Notes under the pieces: model-generated
Told to the model about the DNA's origin: nothing
Databases searched by the model: none
What the model saw: the letters and a program-made list of their open reading frames with translations, nothing else
DNA from: Planctomycetota bacterium
GTDB lineage: Bacteria > Planctomycetota > MHYJ01 > JACQXL01
Direction: 5' to 3'
Assembly (NCBI GenBank): GCA_030018555.1
Contig: JASEHY010000063.1
Location: 1-7,512, forward strand
Length of the DNA stretch: 7,512 bases
Translations under genes and position numbers: made by a program
In this document: positions 1 through 5,717 of the stretch, one piece after another
Layout of the letters: the number at the start of each line of letters is the position of its first letter
How positions within the stretch are numbered: the first letter of the stretch is position 1

Positions 1-2
1 TG

Positions 3-248
3 ACAAAACATCAAGAAACAGTCAGGTTTATCTGCACCTTCTGTGGCGCACAGGAAGATATCCCTAAATCTCTTGTTGACCAAATGGACGCAACAGATAC
101 TCGGGGAGATATGTCTTATCCACCGAGATTTACCTGCACAGTCTGCCCTGATGGCCTTATGCACCCTATTAACTACACCAATCCATCAGGTAGAACCTAT
201 AAAACTGACCCCAAATCCATTAAACCAGTAGGTATCGTCTCTTTCTAA
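3..248 (+). CDS. C-terminal part of a small protein with two CxxC zinc knuckles (5' end outside window)
   Basis: An open frame runs from the window edge to a TAA at 246-248, giving 81 residues with no start inside the window, so this is the tail of a gene that begins upstream. It contains CTFC (residues 11-14 as counted here) and CTVC (45-48), a CxxC-x30-CxxC spacing typical of zinc-ribbon or treble-clef folds, so zinc binding is a reasonable inference. The CTVC pair is followed by PDGLMHPINYTNPSGRTY, rich in polar and aromatic residues and not membrane-like. I do not recognise the family; a C-terminal nucleic-acid or protein binding module is possible but not shown. The gene converges on groEL copy 2, with two hairpins in the 116-base gap between them. 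Codon use reads as a real gene; the other frames here do not. Confidence 0.6.
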   Translation, partial: TKHQETVRFICTFCGAQEDIPKSLVDQMDATDTRGDMSYPPRFTCTVCPDGLMHPINYTNPSGRTYKTDPKSIKPVGIVSF

Positions 249-263
249 TTGTCAAAGAACATT

Positions 264-286
264 AGATAAGACTTTTTATCTTATCT
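264..286. terminator. Hairpin between convergent genes, possible terminator
   Basis: AGATAAGA (264-271) and TCTTATCT (279-286) form an 8-bp stem around a 7-base loop. It lies 15 bases after the stop of the zinc-knuckle gene and beyond the end of groEL copy 2 on the other strand. The stem is AT-rich and lacks a clean T-run on either side, so it would be a weak terminator at best. The position is the main argument. Confidence 0.35.
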
Positions 287-310
287 TTGAAATTCCATAC
301 AATAAATTAG

Positions 311-355
311 CCCTCGTGCTTCGCACTCGGGTAGTGCGATAAATCGCACCGCTAC
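311..355. repeat. Palindromic repeat just downstream of groEL copy 2
   Basis: GTGCGAT (334-340) pairs with ATCGCAC (343-349) around AA, a perfect 7-bp stem. Flanking GTAG (331-334) and CTAC (352-355) are also complementary. Next to it, GTGC-TTC-GCAC (316-326) forms a smaller hairpin. It starts 9 bases beyond the groEL copy 2 stop, so it could stabilise the 3' end of the transcript or help termination, but the sequence style is that of a dispersed short repeat rather than a dedicated terminator. Confidence 0.5.
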
Positions 356-364
356 AACAGTTTG

Positions 365-1972
365 TTATTTATGCTTTTTCTCTTCCTTAATATCAGAAAG
401 GAATGTTCTGGCAGAGAGCATCATTCCAGCAGTACTGGCAGCGTTCTGTAAGGCAATTCTTAATAATTTGGTCGGGTCAATGATACCGGCAGAGAGCATA
501 TCAACGAAATGTTTTCTTACAGCATCATAGCCGATATTTTTATTAGCAATCTGTTTTTCTTTGACATCCTCGGTAATGTATGAACCATCAGTCCCTGAAT
601 TGATACCAATCTGTTTTAGTGGAAGTTGGATGGCTGACATCACTATTTTAATACCCATTTTTTCAGTCGGGTCTGTGGTCTGATTGAAGAGTTTCTGCAG
701 TTCAGGTAATGTGGAAAGGTAAGCCGAGCCACCGCCGGGGAGGTATCCTTCATCTCTGGCTGCCTGTGCCGAGTGAACAGCATTTTCCACAAGTGCTTTC
801 TTGTCCTTTTGTTCTGTTTCAGTGGTAGCGCCGACTTCAATAACTGCCACCCCACCGCTTAATTTTGCCAGTCTTTCTTCCAGTTTTTCTCTATCATACT
901 CAGAAGTGATGGTTTTTATCTGGTTTCTAATTTGGTTGAGCCGTTCGGATATCTTGGTTTTATCGCCATAGCCCTGAATGATAAAGGTGTTTTCTTTTTC
1001 TATCTTAACTTTTTTAGCGCGACCGAGTTGTGAAATTGTAATAGACTCTAATTTTATTCCCATTTCCTCACAGAAGAAAGTGCCACCGCTGATGATGGAG
1101 ATGTCTTCCATAATAGATTTTTTACGGTCGCCAAAGGCAGGGGCTTTAACCGCCCCGCATTTCAATATGCCCTGTAATTTGTTTAAGACAAGGAGTGTAA
1201 GCGCTTCACCTTCAATCTCTTCTGCAATAATAAGTAGTGGAGAACCAGTTGGTACCACCTGCTCCAGTAAAGGCAGTAATTCCCTGGCGTTGGTTATCTT
1301 CTTTTCGTAAAGAAGAATATAGGGTTTTTCTAAAACACAGGTAAGGTCATCTATATTGGTTATAAAATAAGGGGAGATATACCCTTTATCAAATGATAAT
1401 CCTTCGGCATATTCTACTGTAATTTCTCTGCCCTTGGATTCTTCCACAGTAATAATACCTTCTTTGCCGACCTTATCTATTGCAGAGGCAATATGTTTAC
1501 CGATAGTTTCATTATGATTAGCGGCGATGGTAGCAATATGAAGATAGTCGTCTTTGGTTTTTACAGGGATAGAATTTTTCTTGAGTGTCTGGACAACGGT
1601 ATCTGTGGCTTGGTCAATACCTTTTTTGAGTGATGTGGAACTATGACCTGCGGTGATATATTTTAAGCCATCTTCATAAATAGAATGAGTAAGAATAGCG
1701 GTGAGTGCGGTGCCGTCACCAACCTCTTCAGCGGTTTTAGAAGCGGCTTCTGCGACCATTTTTGCCCCCATATTCTCAAAGGGGTCTTCTAATTCTACCT
1801 CCTTAGAGATGATATTGCCGTCTTTGATTATCTCCGGTGAGCCGAATGATTTTTCAATCAGGACATTATGACCGGTAGGGCCAAGAGTAATCTTGAGAAT
1901 ATCAGCCATAGATTGAGACCCCTTTAATATTTTCTCCCTGCCTGCGTTGTCAAATATCACTTGTTTAGACAT
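365..1972 (-). CDS. groEL: GroEL-type chaperonin, divergent copy 2 (no GGM tail, altered ATP site)
   Basis: 535 residues, co-linear with E. coli GroEL over the whole fold (equatorial, intermediate, apical). Family marks include ITLGPTGHN (28-36), KDG (50-52), GDGT (85-88), GYISPYFI (197-204), AVKAPAFGDR (274-283), EYDREKLEERLAKLSGG (358-374) and PGGG (412-415). Members normally form a double-ring ATP-driven folding chamber in the cytoplasm. Three things are odd. The hydrolysis aspartate (E. coli Asp398) is Asn397 in VENAVHS. The phosphate-binding GDGTTT is GDGTAL. The C terminus ends in a charged KEEKKHK stretch instead of GGM repeats. Start at 1972 is supported by AAGGAGG five bases upstream. 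It follows groEL copy 1 by 72 bases and is probably co-transcribed. That it is a GroEL homologue is certain; that it is an active ATPase is not. Confidence 0.95.
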   Translation of the reverse strand: MSKQVIFDNAGREKILKGSQSMADILKITLGPTGHNVLIEKSFGSPEIIKDGNIISKEVELEDPFENMGAKMVAEAASKTAEEVGDGTALTAILTHSIYEDGLKYITAGHSSTSLKKGIDQATDTVVQTLKKNSIPVKTKDDYLHIATIAANHNETIGKHIASAIDKVGKEGIITVEESKGREITVEYAEGLSFDKGYISPYFITNIDDLTCVLEKPYILLYEKKITNARELLPLLEQVVPTGSPLLIIAEEIEGEALTLLVLNKLQGILKCGAVKAPAFGDRKKSIMEDISIISGGTFFCEEMGIKLESITISQLGRAKKVKIEKENTFIIQGYGDKTKISERLNQIRNQIKTITSEYDREKLEERLAKLSGGVAVIEVGATTETEQKDKKALVENAVHSAQAARDEGYLPGGGSAYLSTLPELQKLFNQTTDPTEKMGIKIVMSAIQLPLKQIGINSGTDGSYITEDVKEKQIANKNIGYDAVRKHFVDMLSAGIIDPTKLLRIALQNAASTAGMMLSARTFLSDIKEEKKHK

Positions 1973-1977
1973 AAAAA

Positions 1978-1984
1978 CCTCCTT
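1978..1984 (-). promoter_or_regulatory. Ribosome binding site of groEL copy 2
   Basis: AAGGAGG on the minus strand, five bases before the ATG at 1972-1970. This near-ideal Shine-Dalgarno fixes the start and indicates strong independent translation of the second chaperonin. Confidence 0.8.
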
Positions 1985-1992
1985 GTGAAGTT

Positions 1993-2036
1993 AGCCACAG
2001 ATTATTTCAACCGATTAATCTGTGTAATCTGTGGCT
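1993..2036. repeat. 12-bp inverted repeat between the two groEL genes
   Basis: AGCCACAGATTA (1993-2004) is exactly complementary to TAATCTGTGGCT (2025-2036), with a 20-base loop. It occupies most of the 72-base gap between groEL copy 1 and copy 2. There is no T-run after the stem on the minus strand, so it does not look like a standard Rho-independent terminator. It may be a dispersed repeat (the motif CCACAGATTACACAGATT is built in) or an intergenic RNA stem that changes the relative amounts of the two chaperonins. Confidence 0.6.
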
Positions 2037-2044
2037 TTAATTAG

Positions 2045-3754
2045 TTAAAACTCCGGCATCCCTCCACCCATTCCACCCATTCCGCCCATTCCACCCATTC
2101 CTCCCATCCCGCCCATTCCTCCCATCCCGCCCATTCCAGCGTGTGGAGGTGGCATAGGAGATTTAGGTTCTTCTTCCTCTATTTCTGTTACAGTAGCATC
2201 GCTTGTGAGAAGCAACTCGGCGACAGAAGCGGCATTAATTATGGCAAATCTGCTGACCTTAACTGGGTCAAGGATGCCAGCGGAAATCATATTCTTAAAG
2301 TCACCGCTAATTACATCATAGCCGAGATTTTCGTCTTTGCTATTATGTATCTTACGAAGAGCAACCGAAGGTTCTGCTCCACTGTTTTCCAGCAATTGAC
2401 GGAAAGGCACTTCCAGTGCCTTGCGGATAATATCCAGTGCGATTTTTTCGTCGCCTTCTAACTTTATAGGAGGATTTTCCAGCAATTTAGATAATTTGAG
2501 CATCGTGATACCGCCGCCGGGAACAACTCCTTCCTCAATTGCGGCTTTTACGGCGGCAAGGGCAGATTCAGCTCTGTTTTTCTTCTCTTTCATTTCTACT
2601 TCAGTTGGAGAACCAATATTAACTTGAGCGATACCGCCAGAGAATCTGGCTATTCTTTCCTGGAGTTTCTCGCGGTCATATTCAGAGTCTGATTTTTCCA
2701 TTTCCGCTTTAAGTTTTTTGATACGCTCCTGAATCTTTTTCTCAGAACCTGCGACTTCAATAATCGTGGTATTTTCAGAATCAATAATAACCTTCTTGGC
2801 GCGACCCAGAGAAGAAATCTTGAGTTTCTTCAGGTCAACGCCGAGGTCTTTGAAGATTGCTTCACCACCTGTAAGAATAGCGATATCTTCAAGCATCTCT
2901 TTGCGTCTATCTCCATAGCCGGGGGCTTTAACCGCGGCACATTCCAGAACCCCTTTGGTTTTATTTAGCACCAGAGTTGCCAGCGCATCAGATTCAATAT
3001 CCTCCGCAATAACCAGAAAAGGTTTCTTTGCGTTAGCCAATTTCTCCAGTAGAGGAATTAACTCTTTGTTAGATGATAATTTATCCTCATAAATAAGGAT
3101 ATAAGGTTCCTTAAGGACTACCTGCATATTTTCCTGGTCGGTGATAAAATAAGGGGAAACATATCCGCGGTCAAACTGCATTCCTTCTACGATTTTAATT
3201 TCCGTTTCAATTCCCTTGCCGTCGTCAATAGTAATAACACCATCTTTACCAACTTTTTTCATAGTATCGGAAATAATTTTACCAATGGTGTTATCATTAG
3301 CAGCAGCACTTGTAGCAATCTGGGCAATCATCTCATCGGTTGAGACCGGTATAGCCATCTTTTTCAATTCAGAAACGAGATAATCAACGGTCTTTTTAAT
3401 GCCAGACCTTATACGCATAGCATTAGCGCCGGCGACCACATATTTAAGTCCTTCGGAAAACATTGCTTCTGATAAAATGGCGGTAGTGGTCGTGCCATCA
3501 CCGGTCTGGTCGTTAGTTTTAGAGACGGCTTCTTTGATTATCTGTGCAGACAAATTCTCGTATTGGTTTTCTAATTCTATTTCATCTATCACGGTATCAC
3601 CATCGCAGGTAATATTAGGTCCGCCCCAGCCGCGGTCAATCATTACATTGTGTCCAGCCGGACCGTAGGCGTATCTGACAGCCCAGACAGTCTTACAAAC
3701 GCCATTTTTTAATGAGTTACGTACCTTCTCCGCAAAATATATTTCTTTCGCCAT
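2045..3754 (-). CDS. groEL: GroEL-type chaperonin, copy 1 (long GGM tail, catalytic Asp replaced by Ser)
   Basis: 569 residues, numbering nearly identical to E. coli GroEL. Recognisable elements are GDGTTTT (85-91), GYVSPYFI (197-204), IAEDIESDALATLVLN (249-264), AVKAPGYGDRR (274-284), EYDREKLQERIARFSGG (358-374), PGGG (412-415) and ILDP (494-497). The C terminus carries AGM, seven GGM units and GGGM before PEF, a longer tail than the four or so GGM units in E. coli. The expected role is ATP-driven folding in a double-ring chamber capped by GroES; no groES lies beside it. Several conserved ATP-site positions differ. The N-terminal TLGP is AYGP (29-32), the lysine of KDG is Cys50, and the hydrolysis aspartate (E. 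coli Asp398) is Ser397 in AESALAA. Asp51 and Asp86 are kept. Start at 3754 is supported by a strong ribosome binding site and promoter. First gene of a probable two-gene operon. Confidence 0.97.
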   Translation of the reverse strand: MAKEIYFAEKVRNSLKNGVCKTVWAVRYAYGPAGHNVMIDRGWGGPNITCDGDTVIDEIELENQYENLSAQIIKEAVSKTNDQTGDGTTTTAILSEAMFSEGLKYVVAGANAMRIRSGIKKTVDYLVSELKKMAIPVSTDEMIAQIATSAAANDNTIGKIISDTMKKVGKDGVITIDDGKGIETEIKIVEGMQFDRGYVSPYFITDQENMQVVLKEPYILIYEDKLSSNKELIPLLEKLANAKKPFLVIAEDIESDALATLVLNKTKGVLECAAVKAPGYGDRRKEMLEDIAILTGGEAIFKDLGVDLKKLKISSLGRAKKVIIDSENTTIIEVAGSEKKIQERIKKLKAEMEKSDSEYDREKLQERIARFSGGIAQVNIGSPTEVEMKEKKNRAESALAAVKAAIEEGVVPGGGITMLKLSKLLENPPIKLEGDEKIALDIIRKALEVPFRQLLENSGAEPSVALRKIHNSKDENLGYDVISGDFKNMISAGILDPVKVSRFAIINAASVAELLLTSDATVTEIEEEEPKSPMPPPHAGMGGMGGMGGMGGMGGMGGMGGMGGGMPEF

Positions 3755-3758
3755 AATT

Positions 3759-3767
3759 ACCTCCTTT
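3759..3767 (-). promoter_or_regulatory. Ribosome binding site of groEL copy 1
   Basis: AAAGGAGGT on the minus strand, four bases before the ATG at 3754-3752. It is an excellent match to the 16S anti-Shine-Dalgarno and confirms the start. Confidence 0.8.
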
Positions 3768-3787
3768 TAGGAAATTTAGAATTGATA

Positions 3788-3816
3788 ATATTAACATATA
3801 TTAACTAATAAGTCAA
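3788..3816 (-). promoter_or_regulatory. Sigma-70-type promoter of the groEL pair
   Basis: On the minus strand TTGACT (3816-3811) is separated by exactly 17 bases from TAATAT (3793-3788). The first is one mismatch from TTGACA; the second keeps the outer TA...AT of the -10 box. The transcript would start near 3781, leaving a leader of about 27 bases before the groEL ATG. The spacer contains an imperfect AT palindrome (TTAACATATATTAA, 3791-3804), a possible operator but weak. I see no CIRCE element (TTAGCACTC-N9-GAGTGCTAA), so HrcA control is not indicated. Confidence 0.6.
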
Positions 3817-3837
3817 GAAAAATCCCACTGGAATAAC

Positions 3838-3936
3838 CACGAAGACACAAAGACACTAAAGGAACAACCCCCTTAATCCCCCTTAACAAAGGGGGAATAA
3901 AAGGGGGGTTGTTTGTGTCTTTGTGCCTTTGTAGTG
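3838..3936. repeat. Long interrupted palindrome upstream of the groEL promoter
   Basis: Nested inverted repeats: ACAAAGACAC (3847-3856) with GTGTCTTTGT (3915-3924), AACAACCCCC (3863-3872) with GGGGGTTGTT (3904-3913), and an inner CCCCCTT...AAGGGGG hairpin (3878-3895). The outer edges CAC and GTG also pair. Written out, the element looks like one C/G-rich palindrome inserted into another made of CACAAAGACAC arms. It sits 22 bases upstream of the -35 box, so it could shield the groEL promoter from upstream transcription, though a plain dispersed repeat is the simpler reading. Confidence 0.7.
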
Positions 3937-3994
3937 AATATTTTATACTTTCCTATACTGCAAGAAAAATCTAAAAAAAATATCATCCTAAAAC

Positions 3995-4023
3995 TTGTCT
4001 TAAGAAGATATTTTTTATATAAG
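3995..4023 (+). promoter_or_regulatory. Candidate forward promoter for the DUF6941-like gene
   Basis: TTGTCT (3995-4000) and TATAAG (4018-4023) are spaced by 17 bases in an AT-rich tract. The first matches four of six consensus bases and the second five. It is the only reasonable sigma-70-like pair I see ahead of the gene at 4285, but it is about 260 bases upstream and the repeats at 4066-4280 would be in the leader. Confidence 0.3.
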
Positions 4024-4065
4024 CTATGTTACTATGTTACTGAACTCTTCGAAAATGCCTCACTC

Positions 4066-4166
4066 TGTCATTGCGAGCGATGGCGCCGAAGTCGCCAGAG
4101 CGTGGCAATCTCGGTTTTATGCGGAAAAGACGAGATTGCTTCGTCGCTCCGCTCCTCGCAATGACA
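4066..4166. repeat. REP-like interspersed repeat with nested inverted arms
   Basis: Outer arms TGTCATTGCGAG (4066-4077) and CTCGCAATGACA (4155-4166) are perfect inverted repeats of 12 bp; inner arms GCAATCTCG (4105-4113) and CGAGATTGC (4131-4139) pair as well. The CATTGCGAGCGA/GCAATCTCG vocabulary is that of a widespread class of bacterial dispersed repeats. The middle of the left arm contains GGCGCCGAAGTCGCC, itself near-palindromic. No protein-coding sense was seen in any frame across it. Confidence 0.8.
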
Positions 4167-4193
4167 CTTTTGGGACGCCTTGTTTCCCATTTC

Positions 4194-4217
4194 GTCCCTA
4201 CGGGATCCTGTAAGGAC
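4194..4217. repeat. 24-bp imperfect palindrome
   Basis: The stretch beginning GTCCCTACGGGA and ending TCCTGTAAGGAC reads the same on both strands at 20 of 24 positions, centred on GGATCC. It lies between the REP-like element and the repeat that leads into the gene at 4285, and belongs to the same repeat cluster. Confidence 0.55.
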
Positions 4218-4229
4218 AAGAGTTCAGAT

Positions 4230-4280
4230 GTTAGAAATAATCCCGCCTTGCGAGACGGACTTCTCAGAGGGGGTAAATGA
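4230..4280 (+). repeat. Direct repeat, copy A, upstream of the DUF6941-like gene
   Basis: Positions 4230-4250 match 4707-4727 at 20 of 21 bases (core TAATCCCGCCTTG). Both copies then share CGGACTTCT (4256-4264; 4755-4763) and end in GGGGTAAATGA (4270-4280; 4767-4777). Copy A is 51 bases, about 20 shorter than copy B, and its outer arms are less complementary, so it is the more decayed one. Its G-rich end (AGAGGGGGT, 4266-4274) also serves as the ribosome binding site of the gene that follows. Confidence 0.7.
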
Positions 4281-4284
4281 AAAT

Positions 4285-4701
4285 ATGACCAATCAAAAAC
4301 CTAAGCCGATACCATTAGCAATGCTAATATGCGACACCATTATAGATGACAGACTCTCTGCCAAAAAGAGTCTAATTGGTATTTTTAACAATATCGGCTC
4401 AAACGAAATGCCCTGCAGACACCAGACTTTATATGTTTATTGTGTGCTTACCGAAGGCATCGGGCAATACGAAAGCGCATTAAGATGTTCACACCTGGAA
4501 TCAGGCAAAAATGTGTTCAATCTTACAGGTCCTATTAAATTCCCTAATCCTCTTGCTACCATAGAGTTTATCTTTGATATGAAGAATATTGTCTTTCAAG
4601 AGGAAGGTGTATATGTCTTTGAATTGTTCTGCGATAATCAGCCCGTTATCAGCAGGAAAATAAATGTAACGAAGATAAAATCGCCTGAACCCCGCACATA
4701 A
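4285..4701 (+). CDS. DUF6941-like small conserved protein
   Basis: 138 residues, starting MTNQKPKPIPLAMLICDTII. The pattern resembles the family I know as DUF6941. It opens with a hydrophobic strand and CD pair (LAMLICDTIIDD), then SLIGIFNNIGSNEMPC, then YVYCVLTEGIGQYE, a run of beta-strand-like segments, and EEGVYVFELFCDN near the end. No enzyme motif, signal peptide or membrane segment is visible; a single all-beta cytoplasmic domain is likely. Function is unknown. I chose ATG 4285 because homology-like sequence starts just after it and AGAGGGGGT lies about ten bases upstream; the open frame extends back to 4180 but that part is repeat sequence. A tiny frame, ATG-AAA-ATA-TGA (4277-4288), overlaps the start codon and may be chance. 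The gene is isolated between divergent and convergent neighbours. Confidence 0.75.
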   Translation: MTNQKPKPIPLAMLICDTIIDDRLSAKKSLIGIFNNIGSNEMPCRHQTLYVYCVLTEGIGQYESALRCSHLESGKNVFNLTGPIKFPNPLATIEFIFDMKNIVFQEEGVYVFELFCDNQPVISRKINVTKIKSPEPRT

Positions 4702-4777
4702 ACCCCGTTAGAAGTAATCCCGCCTTGGCGGGATGCCATCCCGCCTTTTGGCGTCGGACTTCTAACGGGGTAAATGA
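4702..4777. terminator. Strong palindrome, repeat copy B, between convergent genes; likely bidirectional terminator
   Basis: ACCCCGTTAGAAGT (4702-4715) and ACTTCTAACGGGGT (4758-4771) form a perfect 14-bp stem beginning directly after the stop codon of the DUF6941-like gene. Inside it, ATCCCGCC (4717-4724) and GGCGGGAT (4727-4734) make a second, tight hairpin. The methyltransferase gene on the other strand ends at 4787, so this stem serves the 3' ends of both genes. It has no T-run, and it is the fuller copy of the repeat found at 4230-4280, so it may be a mobile repeat recruited as a terminator. Confidence 0.6.
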
Positions 4778-4786
4778 CAGAGAAAT

Positions 4787-5656
4787 CTATTCTGCCCTCA
4801 CGCCAACCGCACCCAAGAAATCATAATTTATTTGTAACGGAAACTTTAATTTGTTTGCCTCTCTGACGAACCCCTCTTTAAGTGTATCGGTATATTTGTG
4901 GCTCAAGCGGTCTAAAAATAGATTCTCCATACCTCCGCCCCCTCCTTTATCCTGTAAGGGTTGAGCAAAGATATCGTTGCAGAGTTCTGTTGTATTATTA
5001 TAGATACAGACAACTTTATCTTTCCAGATACGCACATCGCCTAATCCTGCTTTATTGAGTATCTTTCTAAATCCGCTCGGCGATAGTGGTAATGATGATT
5101 TTGTTATTTTGAGAGGTATCTTTTTATTGGAAATGGCTTTTTTTAGCAAGAAATAGGGCAGTTCAGGCGAGCCGTCAAGATAAGTAACAATACAAAACCT
5201 GCCTGACTTCTTCAAACAGCAATAGACCCCTTGTATATAGGGCAGTGTATTATAAGAATAGAATGACATGTCCCACAGAGATATTATCAGGTCAAAGGTT
5301 TTAGCAGGAAGAGATGATAAAAGGTCTATTGATGTACCTTTGAGTGGTATTATTTTACCTGTCTTCCCTTCTTTCTGGGGAAAGAGGGCGACAGGCAGGT
5401 CGGATAATTCGGTTTTGTTTGTAATCTCTTCTGCGTTGATAATAAATATTTTCCATTGGCTCAAATCAGAGATGGAGGGGGTGGGGAATGAATTATACAG
5501 GGCACTGGCAAAGAATTCTGTTCCTTTCCCGGTTAATAATGCTCTCTGCCCTACCCGATGACCGGATTGGTCTAACCTCGTGAGTGGATGAAGCCGTTCC
5601 AATATGTCATAAGGTATCTTTTTTGCCTTCTCATTCCAGCAAGATTGGTAGTTCAA
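4787..5656 (-). CDS. Divergent class I SAM-dependent methyltransferase
   Basis: 289 residues. The fold order of class I methyltransferases can be followed. ALLTGKGTEFFASAL (39-53) sits where motif I (hhDhGxGxG) belongs, FIINAEE (71-77) is a second strand with an acidic end, and FDLIIS (121-126) is the FDLV-type motif. LKKSGRFCIVTYLDGSPE (148-165) corresponds to LKPGGR, and GFRKILNKAGLGDVRIW (195-211) is the usual C-terminal helix-strand. Motif I is degenerate (acidic residue absent, last glycine is Glu), so SAM binding may be weak or lost. The substrate is unknown. A glycine run QDKGGGGGMEN (236-245) may come from repeat DNA. The only usable start is TTG at 5656; a stop lies six codons upstream and the next Met is residue 130. 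This start overlaps the end of the mpgP frame, where repeat DNA has been inserted, so a few N-terminal residues may have been replaced. Confidence 0.6.
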   Translation of the reverse strand: MNYQSCWNEKAKKIPYDILERLHPLTRLDQSGHRVGQRALLTGKGTEFFASALYNSFPTPSISDLSQWKIFIINAEEITNKTELSDLPVALFPQKEGKTGKIIPLKGTSIDLLSSLPAKTFDLIISLWDMSFYSYNTLPYIQGVYCCLKKSGRFCIVTYLDGSPELPYFLLKKAISNKKIPLKITKSSLPLSPSGFRKILNKAGLGDVRIWKDKVVCIYNNTTELCNDIFAQPLQDKGGGGGMENLFLDRLSHKYTDTLKEGFVREANKLKFPLQINYDFLGAVGVRAE

Positions 5657-5670
5657 GATAAATAGACCTT

Positions 5671-5717
5671 TTTACCGCAAAGGCGCAAAGTAGGGGCAAT
5701 TCATGAATTGCCCCTAC
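5671..5717. repeat. Repeat with 28-bp perfect palindrome at the mpgP break
   Basis: Half-site GTAGGGGCAATTCA (5690-5703) is followed by its exact complement (5704-5717), a perfect 28-bp palindrome with no loop. It is preceded by TTTACCGCAAAGGCGCAAAG (5671-5690), the style of another common dispersed repeat. Translated in the mpgP frame it gives VGAIHELPL. The boundary at 5717/5718 coincides with the end of mpgP-like sequence. Confidence 0.8.

Noticed and set aside
43..231. Open frame with ATG across the first 230 bases
   Set aside because: It overlaps the frame-3 gene end at 3-248, which has CxxC motifs and better protein character; this one is a shadow.
978..1310. 110-codon plus-strand frame inside groEL copy 2
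   Set aside because: Antisense shadow of a conserved coding region, no ribosome binding site or family resemblance.
1993..2036. Rho-independent terminator after groEL copy 1
   Set aside because: The stem is long but has a 20-base loop and no T-run on the minus strand; recorded as an inverted repeat instead.
2049..2140. Tandem repeat of a 9-base unit
   Set aside because: It is the codon repeat for the GGM tail of groEL copy 1, normal for the family, not a separate satellite or CRISPR.
2141..2461. 106-codon plus-strand frame inside groEL copy 1
   Set aside because: Antisense shadow of the conserved chaperonin gene.
3755..3840. CIRCE / HrcA operator upstream of groEL
   Set aside because: I looked for TTAGCACTC and GAGTGCTAA on both strands and found neither; the AT palindrome at 3791-3804 is too weak to call.
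4037..4280. Short open frames on both strands across the REP-like region
   Set aside because: They translate palindromic repeat DNA (for example SVIARSGATKQS) and have no independent coding signs.
4066..4280. CRISPR array
   Set aside because: The repeats are inverted and differ from each other; there are no regularly spaced identical direct repeats with unique spacers.
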